This document shows positions 1-7,347 of a stretch of 11,002 nucleotides of DNA, piece by piece; the first letter of the stretch is position 1; each line of letters opens with the position of its first letter. The notes beneath the pieces are model-generated. The model was not told the DNA's origin. It did not search any database and worked only from the letters and a program-made list of their open reading frames with translations. The DNA is from an uncultured Ruminococcus sp. (GTDB taxonomy: Bacteria > Bacillota > Clostridia > Oscillospirales > CAG-272): positions 1 through 11,002 of the forward strand of contig CADBRS010000031.1 in the NCBI GenBank assembly GCA_902797125.1, in the 5' to 3' direction. The position numbers were made by a program, and so were the translations under genes.

Positions 1-115
1 AGGTCCGTCTGGCCTGAATCGTCGATGCAACAGAAATTAAAACGCCTAAAATCACCAAAAACAGAATACAGCCAAGAACGATTGTCCTTCGTATTGAATG
101 ATGGCTTGATTTCAT
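1..115 (-). CDS. N-terminus of a membrane-anchored protein (partial)
   Basis: Only the first 38 codons are inside the window; the gene runs off the left edge. The start is an ATG at 115, preceded by the ribosome binding site AGGGGAG. The protein begins MKSSHHSIRRTIVLGC: a short, basic, cytoplasmic-looking head (Arg9, Arg10). A hydrophobic segment of about 20 residues follows (roughly residues 12-31), then a polar stretch containing Gln and two Arg. There is no clear signal peptidase site, so this is more likely a signal anchor than a cleaved signal. Such a start fits sensor kinases, chemoreceptors and other extracytoplasmic-domain proteins, but nothing visible decides among them. It has its own promoter and stands just downstream of the lipoprotein gene's terminator, so it is probably a separate transcription unit. 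Confidence 0.7.
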   Translation of the reverse strand, partial: MKSSHHSIRRTIVLGCILFLVILGVLISVASTIQARRT

Positions 116-170
116 GACCTGCTCCCCTTTTGCGTTAGTTTTACGGATGTAAGTGTTTCCAATGAGGTGT

Positions 171-199
171 AGTATATCACATGGTCGCTCTCTTGTAAA
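171..199 (-). promoter_or_regulatory. Promoter of the left-edge membrane protein gene
   Basis: Read on the minus strand, TTTACA (194-199) and TATACT (171-176) are separated by exactly 17 bases. This is a good sigma-A type promoter. Transcription would start near 164, leaving a leader of about 50 bases before the ATG at 115. The -35 box lies inside a perfect palindrome (193-208), which suggests a repressor could compete with RNA polymerase here. Confidence 0.7.
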
Positions 200-208
200 T
201 ATTTACAA
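193..208. promoter_or_regulatory. 16-base perfect palindrome, candidate operator
   Basis: TTGTAAATATTTACAA reads the same on both strands. It overlaps the -35 hexamer of the promoter that drives the left-edge membrane protein gene, a classical place for a dimeric repressor to bind. The A/T-rich core also adjoins the T-run of the upstream terminator, so part of the symmetry could be chance. The regulator cannot be named from the sequence. Confidence 0.45.
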
Positions 209-257
209 AAAAAGTGAAAGACCCGTTTTGCATCTCGATCCGAGTGAAAAACAGGTC
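207..257 (-). terminator. Intrinsic terminator of the lipoprotein gene
   Basis: On the minus strand a 10-bp stem (GACCTGTTTT pairing with AAAACGGGTC, with one G-T wobble; 248-257 and 220-229) encloses a small inner CTCG/CGAG hairpin. It is followed by TTTCACTTTTTTT. It begins about 20 bases past the lipoprotein stop codon. The stem is partly A/T, so strength is uncertain, but its position and T-run fit Rho-independent termination. Confidence 0.65.
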
Positions 258-275
258 ATAATCACTTTGCAACCT

Positions 276-3029
276 TCAATAGTTGATGGTAATTTCCAAT
301 TTGCCTTCCGGCGAGGGGATATAAACGGTCTCGCCGTCTTCGAGGATAGTTGCTTCAAATCCGTTTACGGTGACCGAACGGATCGCAATGCCGTCCGGAT
401 GACGGAAACGGATTTTCAGTGCGGGGACTGATTCCCGGGTCGGAATATCGATCTCGGCACGGACTTGTCCGTTGGCGACGTCAGATACGATCGTAAAGCT
501 GATGTCGCCGTATATGGTCGGCGCATCCTCAGCAGCAATGACTTCTCCCTGTTCAAGCCAGGATCTGGGACAGCCCCTGGTGATCCACAGGCATTCTTCA
601 TCCTCCATCACGAGCATGGACCTGAAGAGTTCGATAAACCATCCTGCGGTCCCGTTGTCCGGAGTATCACAAATATCGAATGAATCCGGATGCGCGTGTT
701 CCCACAGTTGTCCGTTGCTCCCGACCATTACGGCCAGATGATTGAAGAAATATCGGAGGAATGACGGAATATCATCCTCGAGAAGGTATATGTCGCCGTT
801 ATATGAGATTTTGGGTAGGTTACTGTATGTATCCCAGTACCAAACATCATCTTTGTCCGGTGCATCGGGATTATTCCGAGCTGCCTGAGTCAATGCGGTC
901 AGCGTGGATTGCAGTCCCGCCATTTCCATCGCGTCGATCGTTCCTCTCATGCGGGAGTCGTTCGGATCCAAGACACCGCCGACCTTAGCCAGGAACAAAG
1001 ACCCCTGAAACAGATCGATAATGCCGCCGGCGAACTGAGGATCGATGGACTCATCGCCGTAGTTGAGCAAGCCTCCTCCGTATGCCATGCGAGGGATAAA
1101 ACTGTAATAAAAACCGTCATTTCCCTTTCTAACAGGAGAGATCAAGGCTTCTCTGGTGACGGCTGCCAACAGATCTTTCTCGTAGATTTGCGCCTCTTCC
1201 ATGAAATAGTCTGCGTCCGGATCGCCCAGATCAGCAAGCATCTGCGCAAACTGCTTCAATGCGATCACATGGATCGCGTTGTCGTGGTAATACCATTGCC
1301 AGTCGCTGGCCGGGAGAGCGTAATCTCCGAACATAGATGGCGGCATCAATCCGTAAACATGCAGTTCCTCCCGCTTGGAGGCAGGAATCTCATCCGACAT
1401 GTAGTCACGTATCATCGTGATGATCCATTCCGCAGCTTCTTTCAGCCTGGGAAGGCGCGATTCAAGCCATTCGTCATCACCCGTCATCTCATAATGTTGC
1501 AGGATCGCATACATGATGCCACCGGTCGAAAAATGGCTACCTTCATGGGTAAATGCCATATCGTGACGCATGCCTGTCGCCCATTCCAAAGCACCTTCTC
1601 CGGTTGAAAAATCTCCGTCCGGTTTGACACCTTTCGACTTCAAAAAATAGTTGTAAATCGATTCGGAATACTCACTGAGTCCCACCATTTCCATAGCCAA
1701 GCAGGCTCGGAAAACTTCCAGGCCCAACGTACCCCACATATTCGGTCCTTTGAGCTGTTCCACGACATTTGCATACAAAGCCTGCAAATCTTTGTCCGGA
1801 ACCGTAAAAATCACATCCAGTTCGCTGGCTTCGGGGAAACCTTCGAACTCAGTTCCCTTGGGACACTGCCACAGCCTGACGTTTTGGATGACCTCTGCAA
1901 AATCATGGGGCTCTCCGAAATTCTCGATCCGGGTCCTCAGAGATTCTTTGCCGTCAGCGATCTGTTTTGCAATGAATTCACTGCCGGTCGTTTTGGTCAT
2001 GGCGGGACTGAAATAGAGTCCTGCTTCCGGCACATAGATCGGCCCTTTCAGCAGATCCTTGAGATTGATGGTTGCGCCGAGACCTTTTTCGCGATCGATG
2101 ATGAACGTCAGCCTGCTTTCCAGCCCGTATTTGGAATTAGAGGTGTAAAGACAGGTAATCTCCGCTCTTTTCCCTTCAATGACCGGTGTCGAAAAATAGG
2201 AAACGTGATTCTCGATCTCGCCTTTCCAGTCCGGAACACTTTCGTTCAGTCCCCATTCAACAGTCATTTTCATGGTCTTCCATTTGCCAAGACTGTCGCC
2301 CGTGATATGGATCTCCGGAACCGGCGTTCCTTCCGGAGCAAATACGGCGATCATTTCCGTACATGCTTCGGTTTTCGTATTGTAACTGTGGTCGATCTCC
2401 AAACCGGAAGGAGGCAGGTATCTGTATGTGCGCTCATTCGTTGCGCCGTCATACAGCATTTCCCGGTCGACGGTCCATCCGAACCAGCCCCATGCGGTGG
2501 GATATGTCCTGACCTCAATGTCACTGATACTCGGGATCTCGGTCCCCTCAGGCCATTCCAATTCCACTGTATACTGTGTTAAGGGGCCCTCCCACAACAG
2601 AGCGGTGAGCAGGGGTTCCTCGGGTGCCGGCAACAGTTCCTCCCCGATGTCGGTTTGATTGGCATAAAACAGGGATTTAGCGCCTTCCTCACCTAAATCG
2701 GACAATAAAGTCCGATAGACTTCATCGATCCTCTTCAAACGGTGAGGGATAAAATAAGCTTCTGCGGTTTCCTGAACAGCAAGATCACTGCGCCACAAGT
2801 AACCCCAAGGAGACATATCCACGCTCTTTCCTCCGAGTGTGGCGACAAGCTCATCATCACCCTTGACCGTAATGCCCTGTTGACCAGGATCCTTATCCGT
2901 TTCGGATGAATCGCCGGATTCTATGTCATGACCCGTATCGGTTTCCCGGGATCCCTGCTCTCCGCATGAGGCAAAGATCTGCAATGCCATGATCAGGATC
3001 AGTATGGAAGCAATCAATTTTTTTAACAT
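276..3029 (-). CDS. Secreted lipoprotein, six-hairpin glycosidase-like
   Basis: The start is the ATG at 3029, chosen because AGGGGTG stands just upstream and because it opens directly on a lipoprotein signal peptide; the reading frame is open further upstream, but that region is the ssrA terminator. The product has 917 residues. Residues 1-21 form a signal peptide (two Lys, then a hydrophobic core) ending in FAS-Cys22, the likely lipidated cysteine. A low-complexity Asp/Glu/Ser/Gly linker (about 23-60) should reach through the wall. Residues 60-410 look mainly beta-rich with many aromatics (for example AWGWFGW at 179-185). Residues about 415-810 are helical and Trp/His/Glu-rich (THEGSHFSTGG at 494-504, WQWYYHDN at 577-584, LWEHAHPD at 775-782), resembling alpha/alpha-barrel glycosidases. 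Residues 830-917 form a beta-sandwich-like tail with IRSVTVNG at 883-890. I infer a polysaccharide-acting enzyme on the outer cell surface; neither family nor substrate can be named, and the catalytic acids are not assigned. Confidence 0.8.
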   Translation of the reverse strand: MLKKLIASILILIMALQIFASCGEQGSRETDTGHDIESGDSSETDKDPGQQGITVKGDDELVATLGGKSVDMSPWGYLWRSDLAVQETAEAYFIPHRLKRIDEVYRTLLSDLGEEGAKSLFYANQTDIGEELLPAPEEPLLTALLWEGPLTQYTVELEWPEGTEIPSISDIEVRTYPTAWGWFGWTVDREMLYDGATNERTYRYLPPSGLEIDHSYNTKTEACTEMIAVFAPEGTPVPEIHITGDSLGKWKTMKMTVEWGLNESVPDWKGEIENHVSYFSTPVIEGKRAEITCLYTSNSKYGLESRLTFIIDREKGLGATINLKDLLKGPIYVPEAGLYFSPAMTKTTGSEFIAKQIADGKESLRTRIENFGEPHDFAEVIQNVRLWQCPKGTEFEGFPEASELDVIFTVPDKDLQALYANVVEQLKGPNMWGTLGLEVFRACLAMEMVGLSEYSESIYNYFLKSKGVKPDGDFSTGEGALEWATGMRHDMAFTHEGSHFSTGGIMYAILQHYEMTGDDEWLESRLPRLKEAAEWIITMIRDYMSDEIPASKREELHVYGLMPPSMFGDYALPASDWQWYYHDNAIHVIALKQFAQMLADLGDPDADYFMEEAQIYEKDLLAAVTREALISPVRKGNDGFYYSFIPRMAYGGGLLNYGDESIDPQFAGGIIDLFQGSLFLAKVGGVLDPNDSRMRGTIDAMEMAGLQSTLTALTQAARNNPDAPDKDDVWYWDTYSNLPKISYNGDIYLLEDDIPSFLRYFFNHLAVMVGSNGQLWEHAHPDSFDICDTPDNGTAGWFIELFRSMLVMEDEECLWITRGCPRSWLEQGEVIAAEDAPTIYGDISFTIVSDVANGQVRAEIDIPTRESVPALKIRFRHPDGIAIRSVTVNGFEATILEDGETVYIPSPEGKLEITINY

Positions 3030-3044
3030 AGGCACCCCTGTTTC

Positions 3045-3078
3045 AAAAAAAGCCACCGTCTCTAAAACAAAACGGTGG
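3045..3078 (-). terminator. Intrinsic terminator of ssrA
   Basis: On the minus strand CCACCGT (3072-3078) pairs with ACGGTGG (3053-3059) around a 12-base loop, and the hairpin is followed by C and seven T. This is a textbook Rho-independent terminator ten bases past the mature tmRNA end. It leaves only 15 bases before the lipoprotein start codon, enough for a ribosome binding site but not for a promoter. Confidence 0.9.
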
Positions 3079-3087
3079 TCTACTTGA

Positions 3088-3451
3088 TGGACCCGAGGGG
3101 AGTCGAACCCCTGTCCGAAAAAACTTCAACACAATTTTCTCCGTGGGCAGCTCTCAAATCAAATTCCCCTCTCCTTCAGTATGGGAGCCCACTGAAAGAG
3201 CGGTAGCCAGAAATACATGCGGTCCGGTATGGCTCCCGAATCACACGTTCATCGCCTTAATGACGTTCTGATCCCAAGCCGCGATTAGCTCGGGGAGAAC
3301 GGGCGGAGGCGCACCTCCGCGACGCTGCGGTTAGGCAGCTACAGCAACAGATTCGTTGTCGTTTATTTTTTAAAGTTGAGCAGTTTACAGGATTACTCGG
3401 CCTGCCACGCTTGTCATGCCTCTGTTTCCCCGTCGAAGCCATTACGAGCCC
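3088..3451 (-). ncRNA. ssrA: tmRNA (transfer-messenger RNA)
   Basis: tmRNA rescues ribosomes stalled on broken mRNAs: charged with alanine, it enters the A site and then serves as template for a degradation tag. The 5' end (GGGCTCG, 3451-3445) and 3' end (CGGGTCC plus discriminator A, 3095-3088) form a seven-pair acceptor stem with the G3-U70 wobble recognised by alanyl-tRNA synthetase. The 5' part carries the hallmark GGCTTCGACGGGG, and the 3' part a T-arm with GGTTCGACTCC. A tag reading frame sits in the middle (3331-3360). It is followed by a strong hairpin (GCGGAGG, loop TGCG, CCTCCGC; 3303-3320) as expected of the helix after the tag stop. The bases after the discriminator are TCA, so CCA must be added after transcription. 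Length is 364 bases, usual for a one-piece tmRNA. It has its own promoter and terminator. Confidence 0.96.
3331..3360 (-). other. tmRNA tag reading frame (proteolysis tag)
   Basis: The tag frame ends GTT GCT GTA GCT GCC TAA, giving VAVAA and a stop. Aligning the A-rich lead-in AAAAAATAAAC with the AAAAAATAGTC that precedes the E. coli resume codon places the resume codon at GAC (3358-3360). The tag would then be DNESVAVAA after the alanine carried by tmRNA itself. One codon further upstream (AAC) is possible, giving NDNESVAVAA. The small, hydrophobic Ala-Ala end is what ClpXP-type proteases recognise. Confidence 0.75.
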
Positions 3452-3466
3452 AGACGCGTTAGGCTT

Positions 3467-3495
3467 ATTATACCAAATATACCCTTTAAATGCAA
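3467..3495 (-). promoter_or_regulatory. ssrA promoter
   Basis: On the minus strand TTGCAT (3490-3495) and a perfect TATAAT (3467-3472) are separated by 17 bases. Transcription would begin about 9-10 bases before the mature 5' end at 3451, a short leader that RNase P would remove. This lets ssrA be transcribed independently of the operon upstream. Confidence 0.88.
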
Positions 3496-3500
3496 GTGCC

Positions 3501-3523
3501 ACAGCGTCACAGGGTGACACTGC
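3501..3523. repeat. Inverted repeat between the operon and the ssrA promoter
   Basis: On the minus strand GCAGTGTCAC, loop CCT, GTGACGCTGT can form a 10-bp stem with two wobble pairs. It lies six bases upstream of the ssrA -35 box and about 80 bases after the end of the Toprim gene. There is no T-run after it, so it is not a standard intrinsic terminator. It could be a weak terminator or RNA-stabilising hairpin at the end of the operon, or a protein site upstream of the ssrA promoter. Confidence 0.4.
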
Positions 3524-3600
3524 TGGCCTTGTTTATGTTTGTTCTTGCCTGCTTGATTATGCGAATTAATATTCAAACACGGATCAAAATTTCTGGAACA

Positions 3601-4188
3601 CTATTCCTGCAGCATTTTCCTCAACTCATCCGGCCCCATCAGAAGGCCCAGCGCTTTCCGGAAAGCTTTTGCCGTCATATGCTCGGGCAACCCGATCTGT
3701 TTGCACAATCTGTCCCTTTTCAGCGCACTGTCTGAGTGACCAGTCAGCCCGAGTTCGTACATTTCGCGGGTCGTGATTTCCCGGTATGAAAAACCGGTCT
3801 GTCCGGGTTCTCCCGCGTAAGGGCTCAATACCCGGATCAGGATCTCCCTGTTCAACCCCTCGACGCCCAGGTAACCGTCTGCCGAAGGTGCGTCCTTTCG
3901 GCGCTCTTTACCTTCCAGCTGAGGCACGTACACCTGGATTGCGCGATCCGGCGGGACAAGTGAGGACAGATGCGAGCGGATCACCTTGCCGGCCCGATCA
4001 CTGTCTGTGAGAACAATAACCGGACTTTTGTCGCACAGTTTTTTGATCAATGCCCGTTTTTCAACATTCTTGAATATTCCGAACCCCTCTGTGGTGATGA
4101 CCGGGGTCTCGAAAATCGATTCGATTTTGATTTTGTCGTATTTACCTTCCACAATTATGGGGTAAATCAATTTGATCTTGTCCATCAT
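3601..4188 (-). CDS. RNase M5-like Toprim-domain protein
   Basis: The 195-residue protein opens with a Toprim fold: the acidic glycine motif VEGKYD at 13-18 (Glu14) and the metal-binding TDSDRAG at 61-67 (Asp62, Asp64). This domain cuts or rejoins nucleic acid in RNase M5, DnaG primase and topoisomerases. A charged stretch (EGKERRKDAP, 92-101) leads to LGVEGL (107-112), and the C-terminal third is helical. Length and layout match ribonuclease M5, which trims the 5S rRNA precursor, but the KERRK...GVEG segment resembles the clostridial paralogue group with a DUF4093-type tail. The exact RNA target is therefore uncertain and I give no symbol. The start overlaps the stop of the U32 gene by four bases (ATGATG; the second ATG at 4185 is an equal candidate), implying translational coupling. 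It is the last gene of the operon. Confidence 0.8.
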   Translation of the reverse strand: MMDKIKLIYPIIVEGKYDKIKIESIFETPVITTEGFGIFKNVEKRALIKKLCDKSPVIVLTDSDRAGKVIRSHLSSLVPPDRAIQVYVPQLEGKERRKDAPSADGYLGVEGLNREILIRVLSPYAGEPGQTGFSYREITTREMYELGLTGHSDSALKRDRLCKQIGLPEHMTAKAFRKALGLLMGPDELRKMLQE

Positions 4189-5510
4189 AGCGTATCGGGT
4201 GCCCTTTTGACCATCCCAACTCCTGCCGAAGCACGGATGATGTCTCCCCCTTTGACTTCAAAAGGCAGTCTGCACCAAAAGATCATGTCCGGATGAGGGG
4301 CGGATTCCAAAGGTTCTCCGTTCTCGGACCACAGCTGACCGACATTGGCACCGACACCGATTTTGGAAGGACTCAGCACCTCCACTTCTTCGAACGAGCA
4401 GATCTTGTTCTTTTGATGGAAGCGGCTCAAGCGGCCCTCTGCAGTTTGAAAAGGTATGCCTTTGTCCTCAAGCTTTTGCAGTTCGGTGCGTACACAGTCT
4501 TCTTTTTCATAGTCCGCGATCGCATAATAGGCTTTTTCACGGATGTAGCCGCATTCATCCACCAATTGCGGGTCTTCCATCGGTTTGACCTGATAAAACC
4601 CTGTCCCGTAAGTCCGATGAGATACGCTTTCCAGTTCATCCATCCACTCCTTCTTCATTTCATAGCCGGACGGATCTTTGAGGTATGAATCGATAGCCAT
4701 ACGATAGGTGTTCGTAACGACGGCCGTGTAATACGCACTCTTCATCCGCCCTTCGATCTTAAAAGAAGTGATGCCGCTGTTCAGCAATTCCGGGATCAGG
4801 TCGATAGTGCACATGTCTTTGGAAGACATGATGAATGTCCCGTATTCGTTCTGCTCGATCGGTATCGGGCTGTTAGGCCTTTTTTCCTCGAGCAGAACGT
4901 AATTCCATCTGCAGGGCTGTGAGCAGGTCCCGCGGTTGCCGTCCCTGCCGTTCAATTCATTGGCCAGCAAGCATCTGCCTGAGATCGAAACGCACATCGA
5001 ACCGTGGATGAAAGCTTCCAGTTCCACATCGGGTCCGACCGCTTCCCTGATCTGTCTGATTTCAGGAAACGTCAGTTCCCGCGCCAGCACGAGTCTTTTG
5101 ATCCCGAGTGCAGCATATGCTTTTGCCGCGGCGGGGCTCATGATACTGGCCTGAGTGGAAATATGGATCTCCGCGTCCGGGATGATGTCCCGGATCGTCG
5201 CGATCACGCCCAGATCCGTGCAGATGAAAGCGTCGACGCCCGCATCTTTGATCTCGTTGATGAATCGGATCAGTTCCGGATACTCGTCCGTCCTTGGGAT
5301 GGTGTTGCAGGTCAGATATGCCTTTTTCCCTCTTTGATGGGCATAGGTGCAGGCCTCCTTGATTTCCTGAACGGAGAAGTTGTCTGCGGCAGATCTCATG
5401 CCGAATTGCTTTCCGGCAAAATAGACCGCATCCGCTCCGTACAGAATGGCCACTTTCATTTTTTCAAAATTGCCTGCAGGGGAAAGTAACTCAAACTGCT
5501 TGGATGACAT
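4185..5510 (-). CDS. U32-family protein, TrhP/RlhA-type RNA hydroxylation factor
   Basis: The start at 5510 follows a perfect AGGAGG five bases upstream; the in-frame ATG at 5525 would place that site inside the gene, so it was rejected. The 441-residue product begins with the family's ELLSPAGN (7-14), followed by a TIM-barrel-like region including GADAVYFAG (25-33). The U32 signature runs through EAFIHGSMC and SGRC (Cys173, Cys180) to RGTCSQPC (Cys196, Cys200), four cysteines expected to hold an iron-sulfur cluster. It was long listed as 'peptidase U32', but characterised relatives (E. coli TrhP and RlhA, B. subtilis YrrN/YrrO) hydroxylate uridine in tRNA or cytidine in 23S rRNA using prephenate. 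Lying next to aspS and thiI supports tRNA wobble-uridine hydroxylation, though substrate choice cannot be proven here. Confidence 0.88.
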   Translation of the reverse strand: MSSKQFELLSPAGNFEKMKVAILYGADAVYFAGKQFGMRSAADNFSVQEIKEACTYAHQRGKKAYLTCNTIPRTDEYPELIRFINEIKDAGVDAFICTDLGVIATIRDIIPDAEIHISTQASIMSPAAAKAYAALGIKRLVLARELTFPEIRQIREAVGPDVELEAFIHGSMCVSISGRCLLANELNGRDGNRGTCSQPCRWNYVLLEEKRPNSPIPIEQNEYGTFIMSSKDMCTIDLIPELLNSGITSFKIEGRMKSAYYTAVVTNTYRMAIDSYLKDPSGYEMKKEWMDELESVSHRTYGTGFYQVKPMEDPQLVDECGYIREKAYYAIADYEKEDCVRTELQKLEDKGIPFQTAEGRLSRFHQKNKICSFEEVEVLSPSKIGVGANVGQLWSENGEPLESAPHPDMIFWCRLPFEVKGGDIIRASAGVGMVKRAPDTL

Positions 5511-5531
5511 AACTCCTCCTTCCAATAGACT

Positions 5532-7334
5532 TTACTCTTTGCTTTCCGGTTCTTGGATCAATGCAATGCCCAATTCTTCCAATGCCTTCGGATCGGCGGG
5601 AGCAGGACACTGAGACATCAATTCACTTGCGTTCTGGACTTTCGGGAACGCAACGACGTTGCGCAAACTGTCAGCGCCTGTCATGATCATGGTCAGACGG
5701 TCCAGTCCCATGGCGGATCCGCCGTGAGGCGGTGCACCGTATTTGTATGCATCAACGAGGAAACCGAACTTCCGGTCGATTTCTTCCGGGGTGAGCCCCA
5801 ATGCCTTGAACATCTTTTCCTGAAGCTGCCAGTCGGTGATACGGATCGAACCGGACAGCAGTTCCGTCCCGTTCAAAACCATATCGTAACATTTGGCTCT
5901 GACTTTGCCCGGATCGGATTCCAGATAAGGCAGGCACTCATCGAGAGGCATGGTGAAAGGATGGTGCATAGCATCCCAATGCTGTGTTTCCTCATTCCAT
6001 TCAAAGAACGGGAATTCCACAATCCAGAGGAAATTATACTGCCCTTCCGGGATCAGGTTCAGTTTCTGGCCCAAAATGTTGCGGATCGCACCGAGCGTCG
6101 GAAGAACGACCCTGTCCTGATCTGCGACGAATAAAGCCACGTCACCCTTTTCCATGTCGAGTTTCTTGCAAAGGTCGGAAAGCTGTGTTTCTGTCAAGAA
6201 TTTACCGAAAGAGCAGTTGGGAGCATCTTCCATCCAACGGATAAATGCCAATCCCTTTGCGCCAATTCCGCGTGCATGCTCAGTCAGTTTATCGATTTCC
6301 TTCCTGGACAGAGTCTCCGCGGCCTTTTTCGCCACGATAGCCCTGACGCTGCCGCCGTTTGCGACCGCATCGCGGAAAACAGAAAAATCATAGTCTGCGA
6401 CCGTATCGGATACGTTCTGAATCAGCATACCGAACCGGGTGTCCGGTTTATCCGATCCGTAAAACTCGATGGCATCCGCATAAGTCATTCTGGGCATGGG
6501 AAGCGGAACGTCCACATTCAGCACTTCCTTGAAAACACGACGGATGAAACCTTCGTTGACATCCATGATATCTTCCTGTGTCGCAAATGACATTTCAATA
6601 TCGATCTGTGTGAACTCAGGCTGTCTGTCCGCGCGGAGGTCTTCATCCCTGAAGCAGCGGGCCAGCTGGAAGTAGCGGTCAAAACCTGCCACCATCAGCA
6701 GCTGTTTGTAGATCTGAGGGGATTGAGGCAGCGCATACATACATCCTCTGTGGATACGGGACGGAACAACATAGTCCCGGGCTCCTTCCGGAGTCGGCTT
6801 GATCATCATGGGCGTCTCGATTTCCATAAACCCGTTTTCCCAGTAATACTCCCGTGCGATGCGGGCAACATCATGCCGGACACGGATATTTTTCTGGAGT
6901 TCGGGTCTTCTCAAATCCAGATAACGGTATTTCAGAGCGATATCGTCTCTGACTTTTTTCGCGTCATTGATCTCAAAGGGAGGTGTCTGAGCAGCGGAAA
7001 GGATCTTCAACTCGTTTGCAAAAACCTCGATCGCGCCGGTCGGAAGGTTCGGATTGACCGCTCCTTCTCCGCGGTGGCGGACAACGCCGTGGACAGCGAT
7101 GACATATTCGCTGCGGATCGAAAAGGCTTTTTTGAATATCTCGGGATCCGTCTCGTTATCGAATGCGATCTGCAAAATGCCGGTCCGATCTCTTAAGTCT
7201 ATGAAAATCAAAGACCCAAGGTCGCGCTGACGCTGGACCCATCCCATCACGCAGACTTCCTGCCCTATGTTTTCTTCTCGCAGTTGAGCACAGTAATGTG
7301 TTCTTCTGTCTTTTGCAGATAAAAATTCAGCCAT
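5532..7334 (-). CDS. aspS: Aspartyl-tRNA synthetase
   Basis: This class II synthetase attaches aspartate to tRNA-Asp in the cytoplasm. The ATG at 7334 follows GAGGAG seven bases upstream; the open frame extends to 7394 but lacks a site there and overlaps the preceding gene. At 600 residues it has the usual bacterial size. An OB-fold anticodon-binding domain (about 25-110, with GWVQRQRDLGSLIF at 31-44) is followed by the catalytic core, with motif 2 (FRDEDLRADRQPEFTQ, 228-243). The bacterial GAD insertion domain follows (about 290-420), then motif 3 (GGSAMGLDRL, 538-547). In the anticodon domain Leu39 matches the discriminating type (tRNA-Asp only), whereas Gly91 resembles the non-discriminating type, so specificity toward tRNA-Asn is unsettled. 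It sits 13 bases after the phosphoribosyltransferase gene and 21 before the U32 gene, in one operon. Confidence 0.97.
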   Translation of the reverse strand: MAEFLSAKDRRTHYCAQLREENIGQEVCVMGWVQRQRDLGSLIFIDLRDRTGILQIAFDNETDPEIFKKAFSIRSEYVIAVHGVVRHRGEGAVNPNLPTGAIEVFANELKILSAAQTPPFEINDAKKVRDDIALKYRYLDLRRPELQKNIRVRHDVARIAREYYWENGFMEIETPMMIKPTPEGARDYVVPSRIHRGCMYALPQSPQIYKQLLMVAGFDRYFQLARCFRDEDLRADRQPEFTQIDIEMSFATQEDIMDVNEGFIRRVFKEVLNVDVPLPMPRMTYADAIEFYGSDKPDTRFGMLIQNVSDTVADYDFSVFRDAVANGGSVRAIVAKKAAETLSRKEIDKLTEHARGIGAKGLAFIRWMEDAPNCSFGKFLTETQLSDLCKKLDMEKGDVALFVADQDRVVLPTLGAIRNILGQKLNLIPEGQYNFLWIVEFPFFEWNEETQHWDAMHHPFTMPLDECLPYLESDPGKVRAKCYDMVLNGTELLSGSIRITDWQLQEKMFKALGLTPEEIDRKFGFLVDAYKYGAPPHGGSAMGLDRLTMIMTGADSLRNVVAFPKVQNASELMSQCPAPADPKALEELGIALIQEPESKE

Positions 7335-7347
7335 GGCAGACTCCTCT

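Noticed and set aside
909..1607. A 232-codon plus-strand open frame opposite the lipoprotein gene
   Set aside because: It has no ribosome binding site or recognisable domain and mirrors the codon pattern of the clearly real gene on the other strand; the same holds for the frame at 1884-2582.
3257..3520. An 87-codon open frame on the minus strand across the tmRNA gene
   Set aside because: It lies almost entirely within ssrA and its promoter; the frame is a by-product of the RNA sequence, not a gene.
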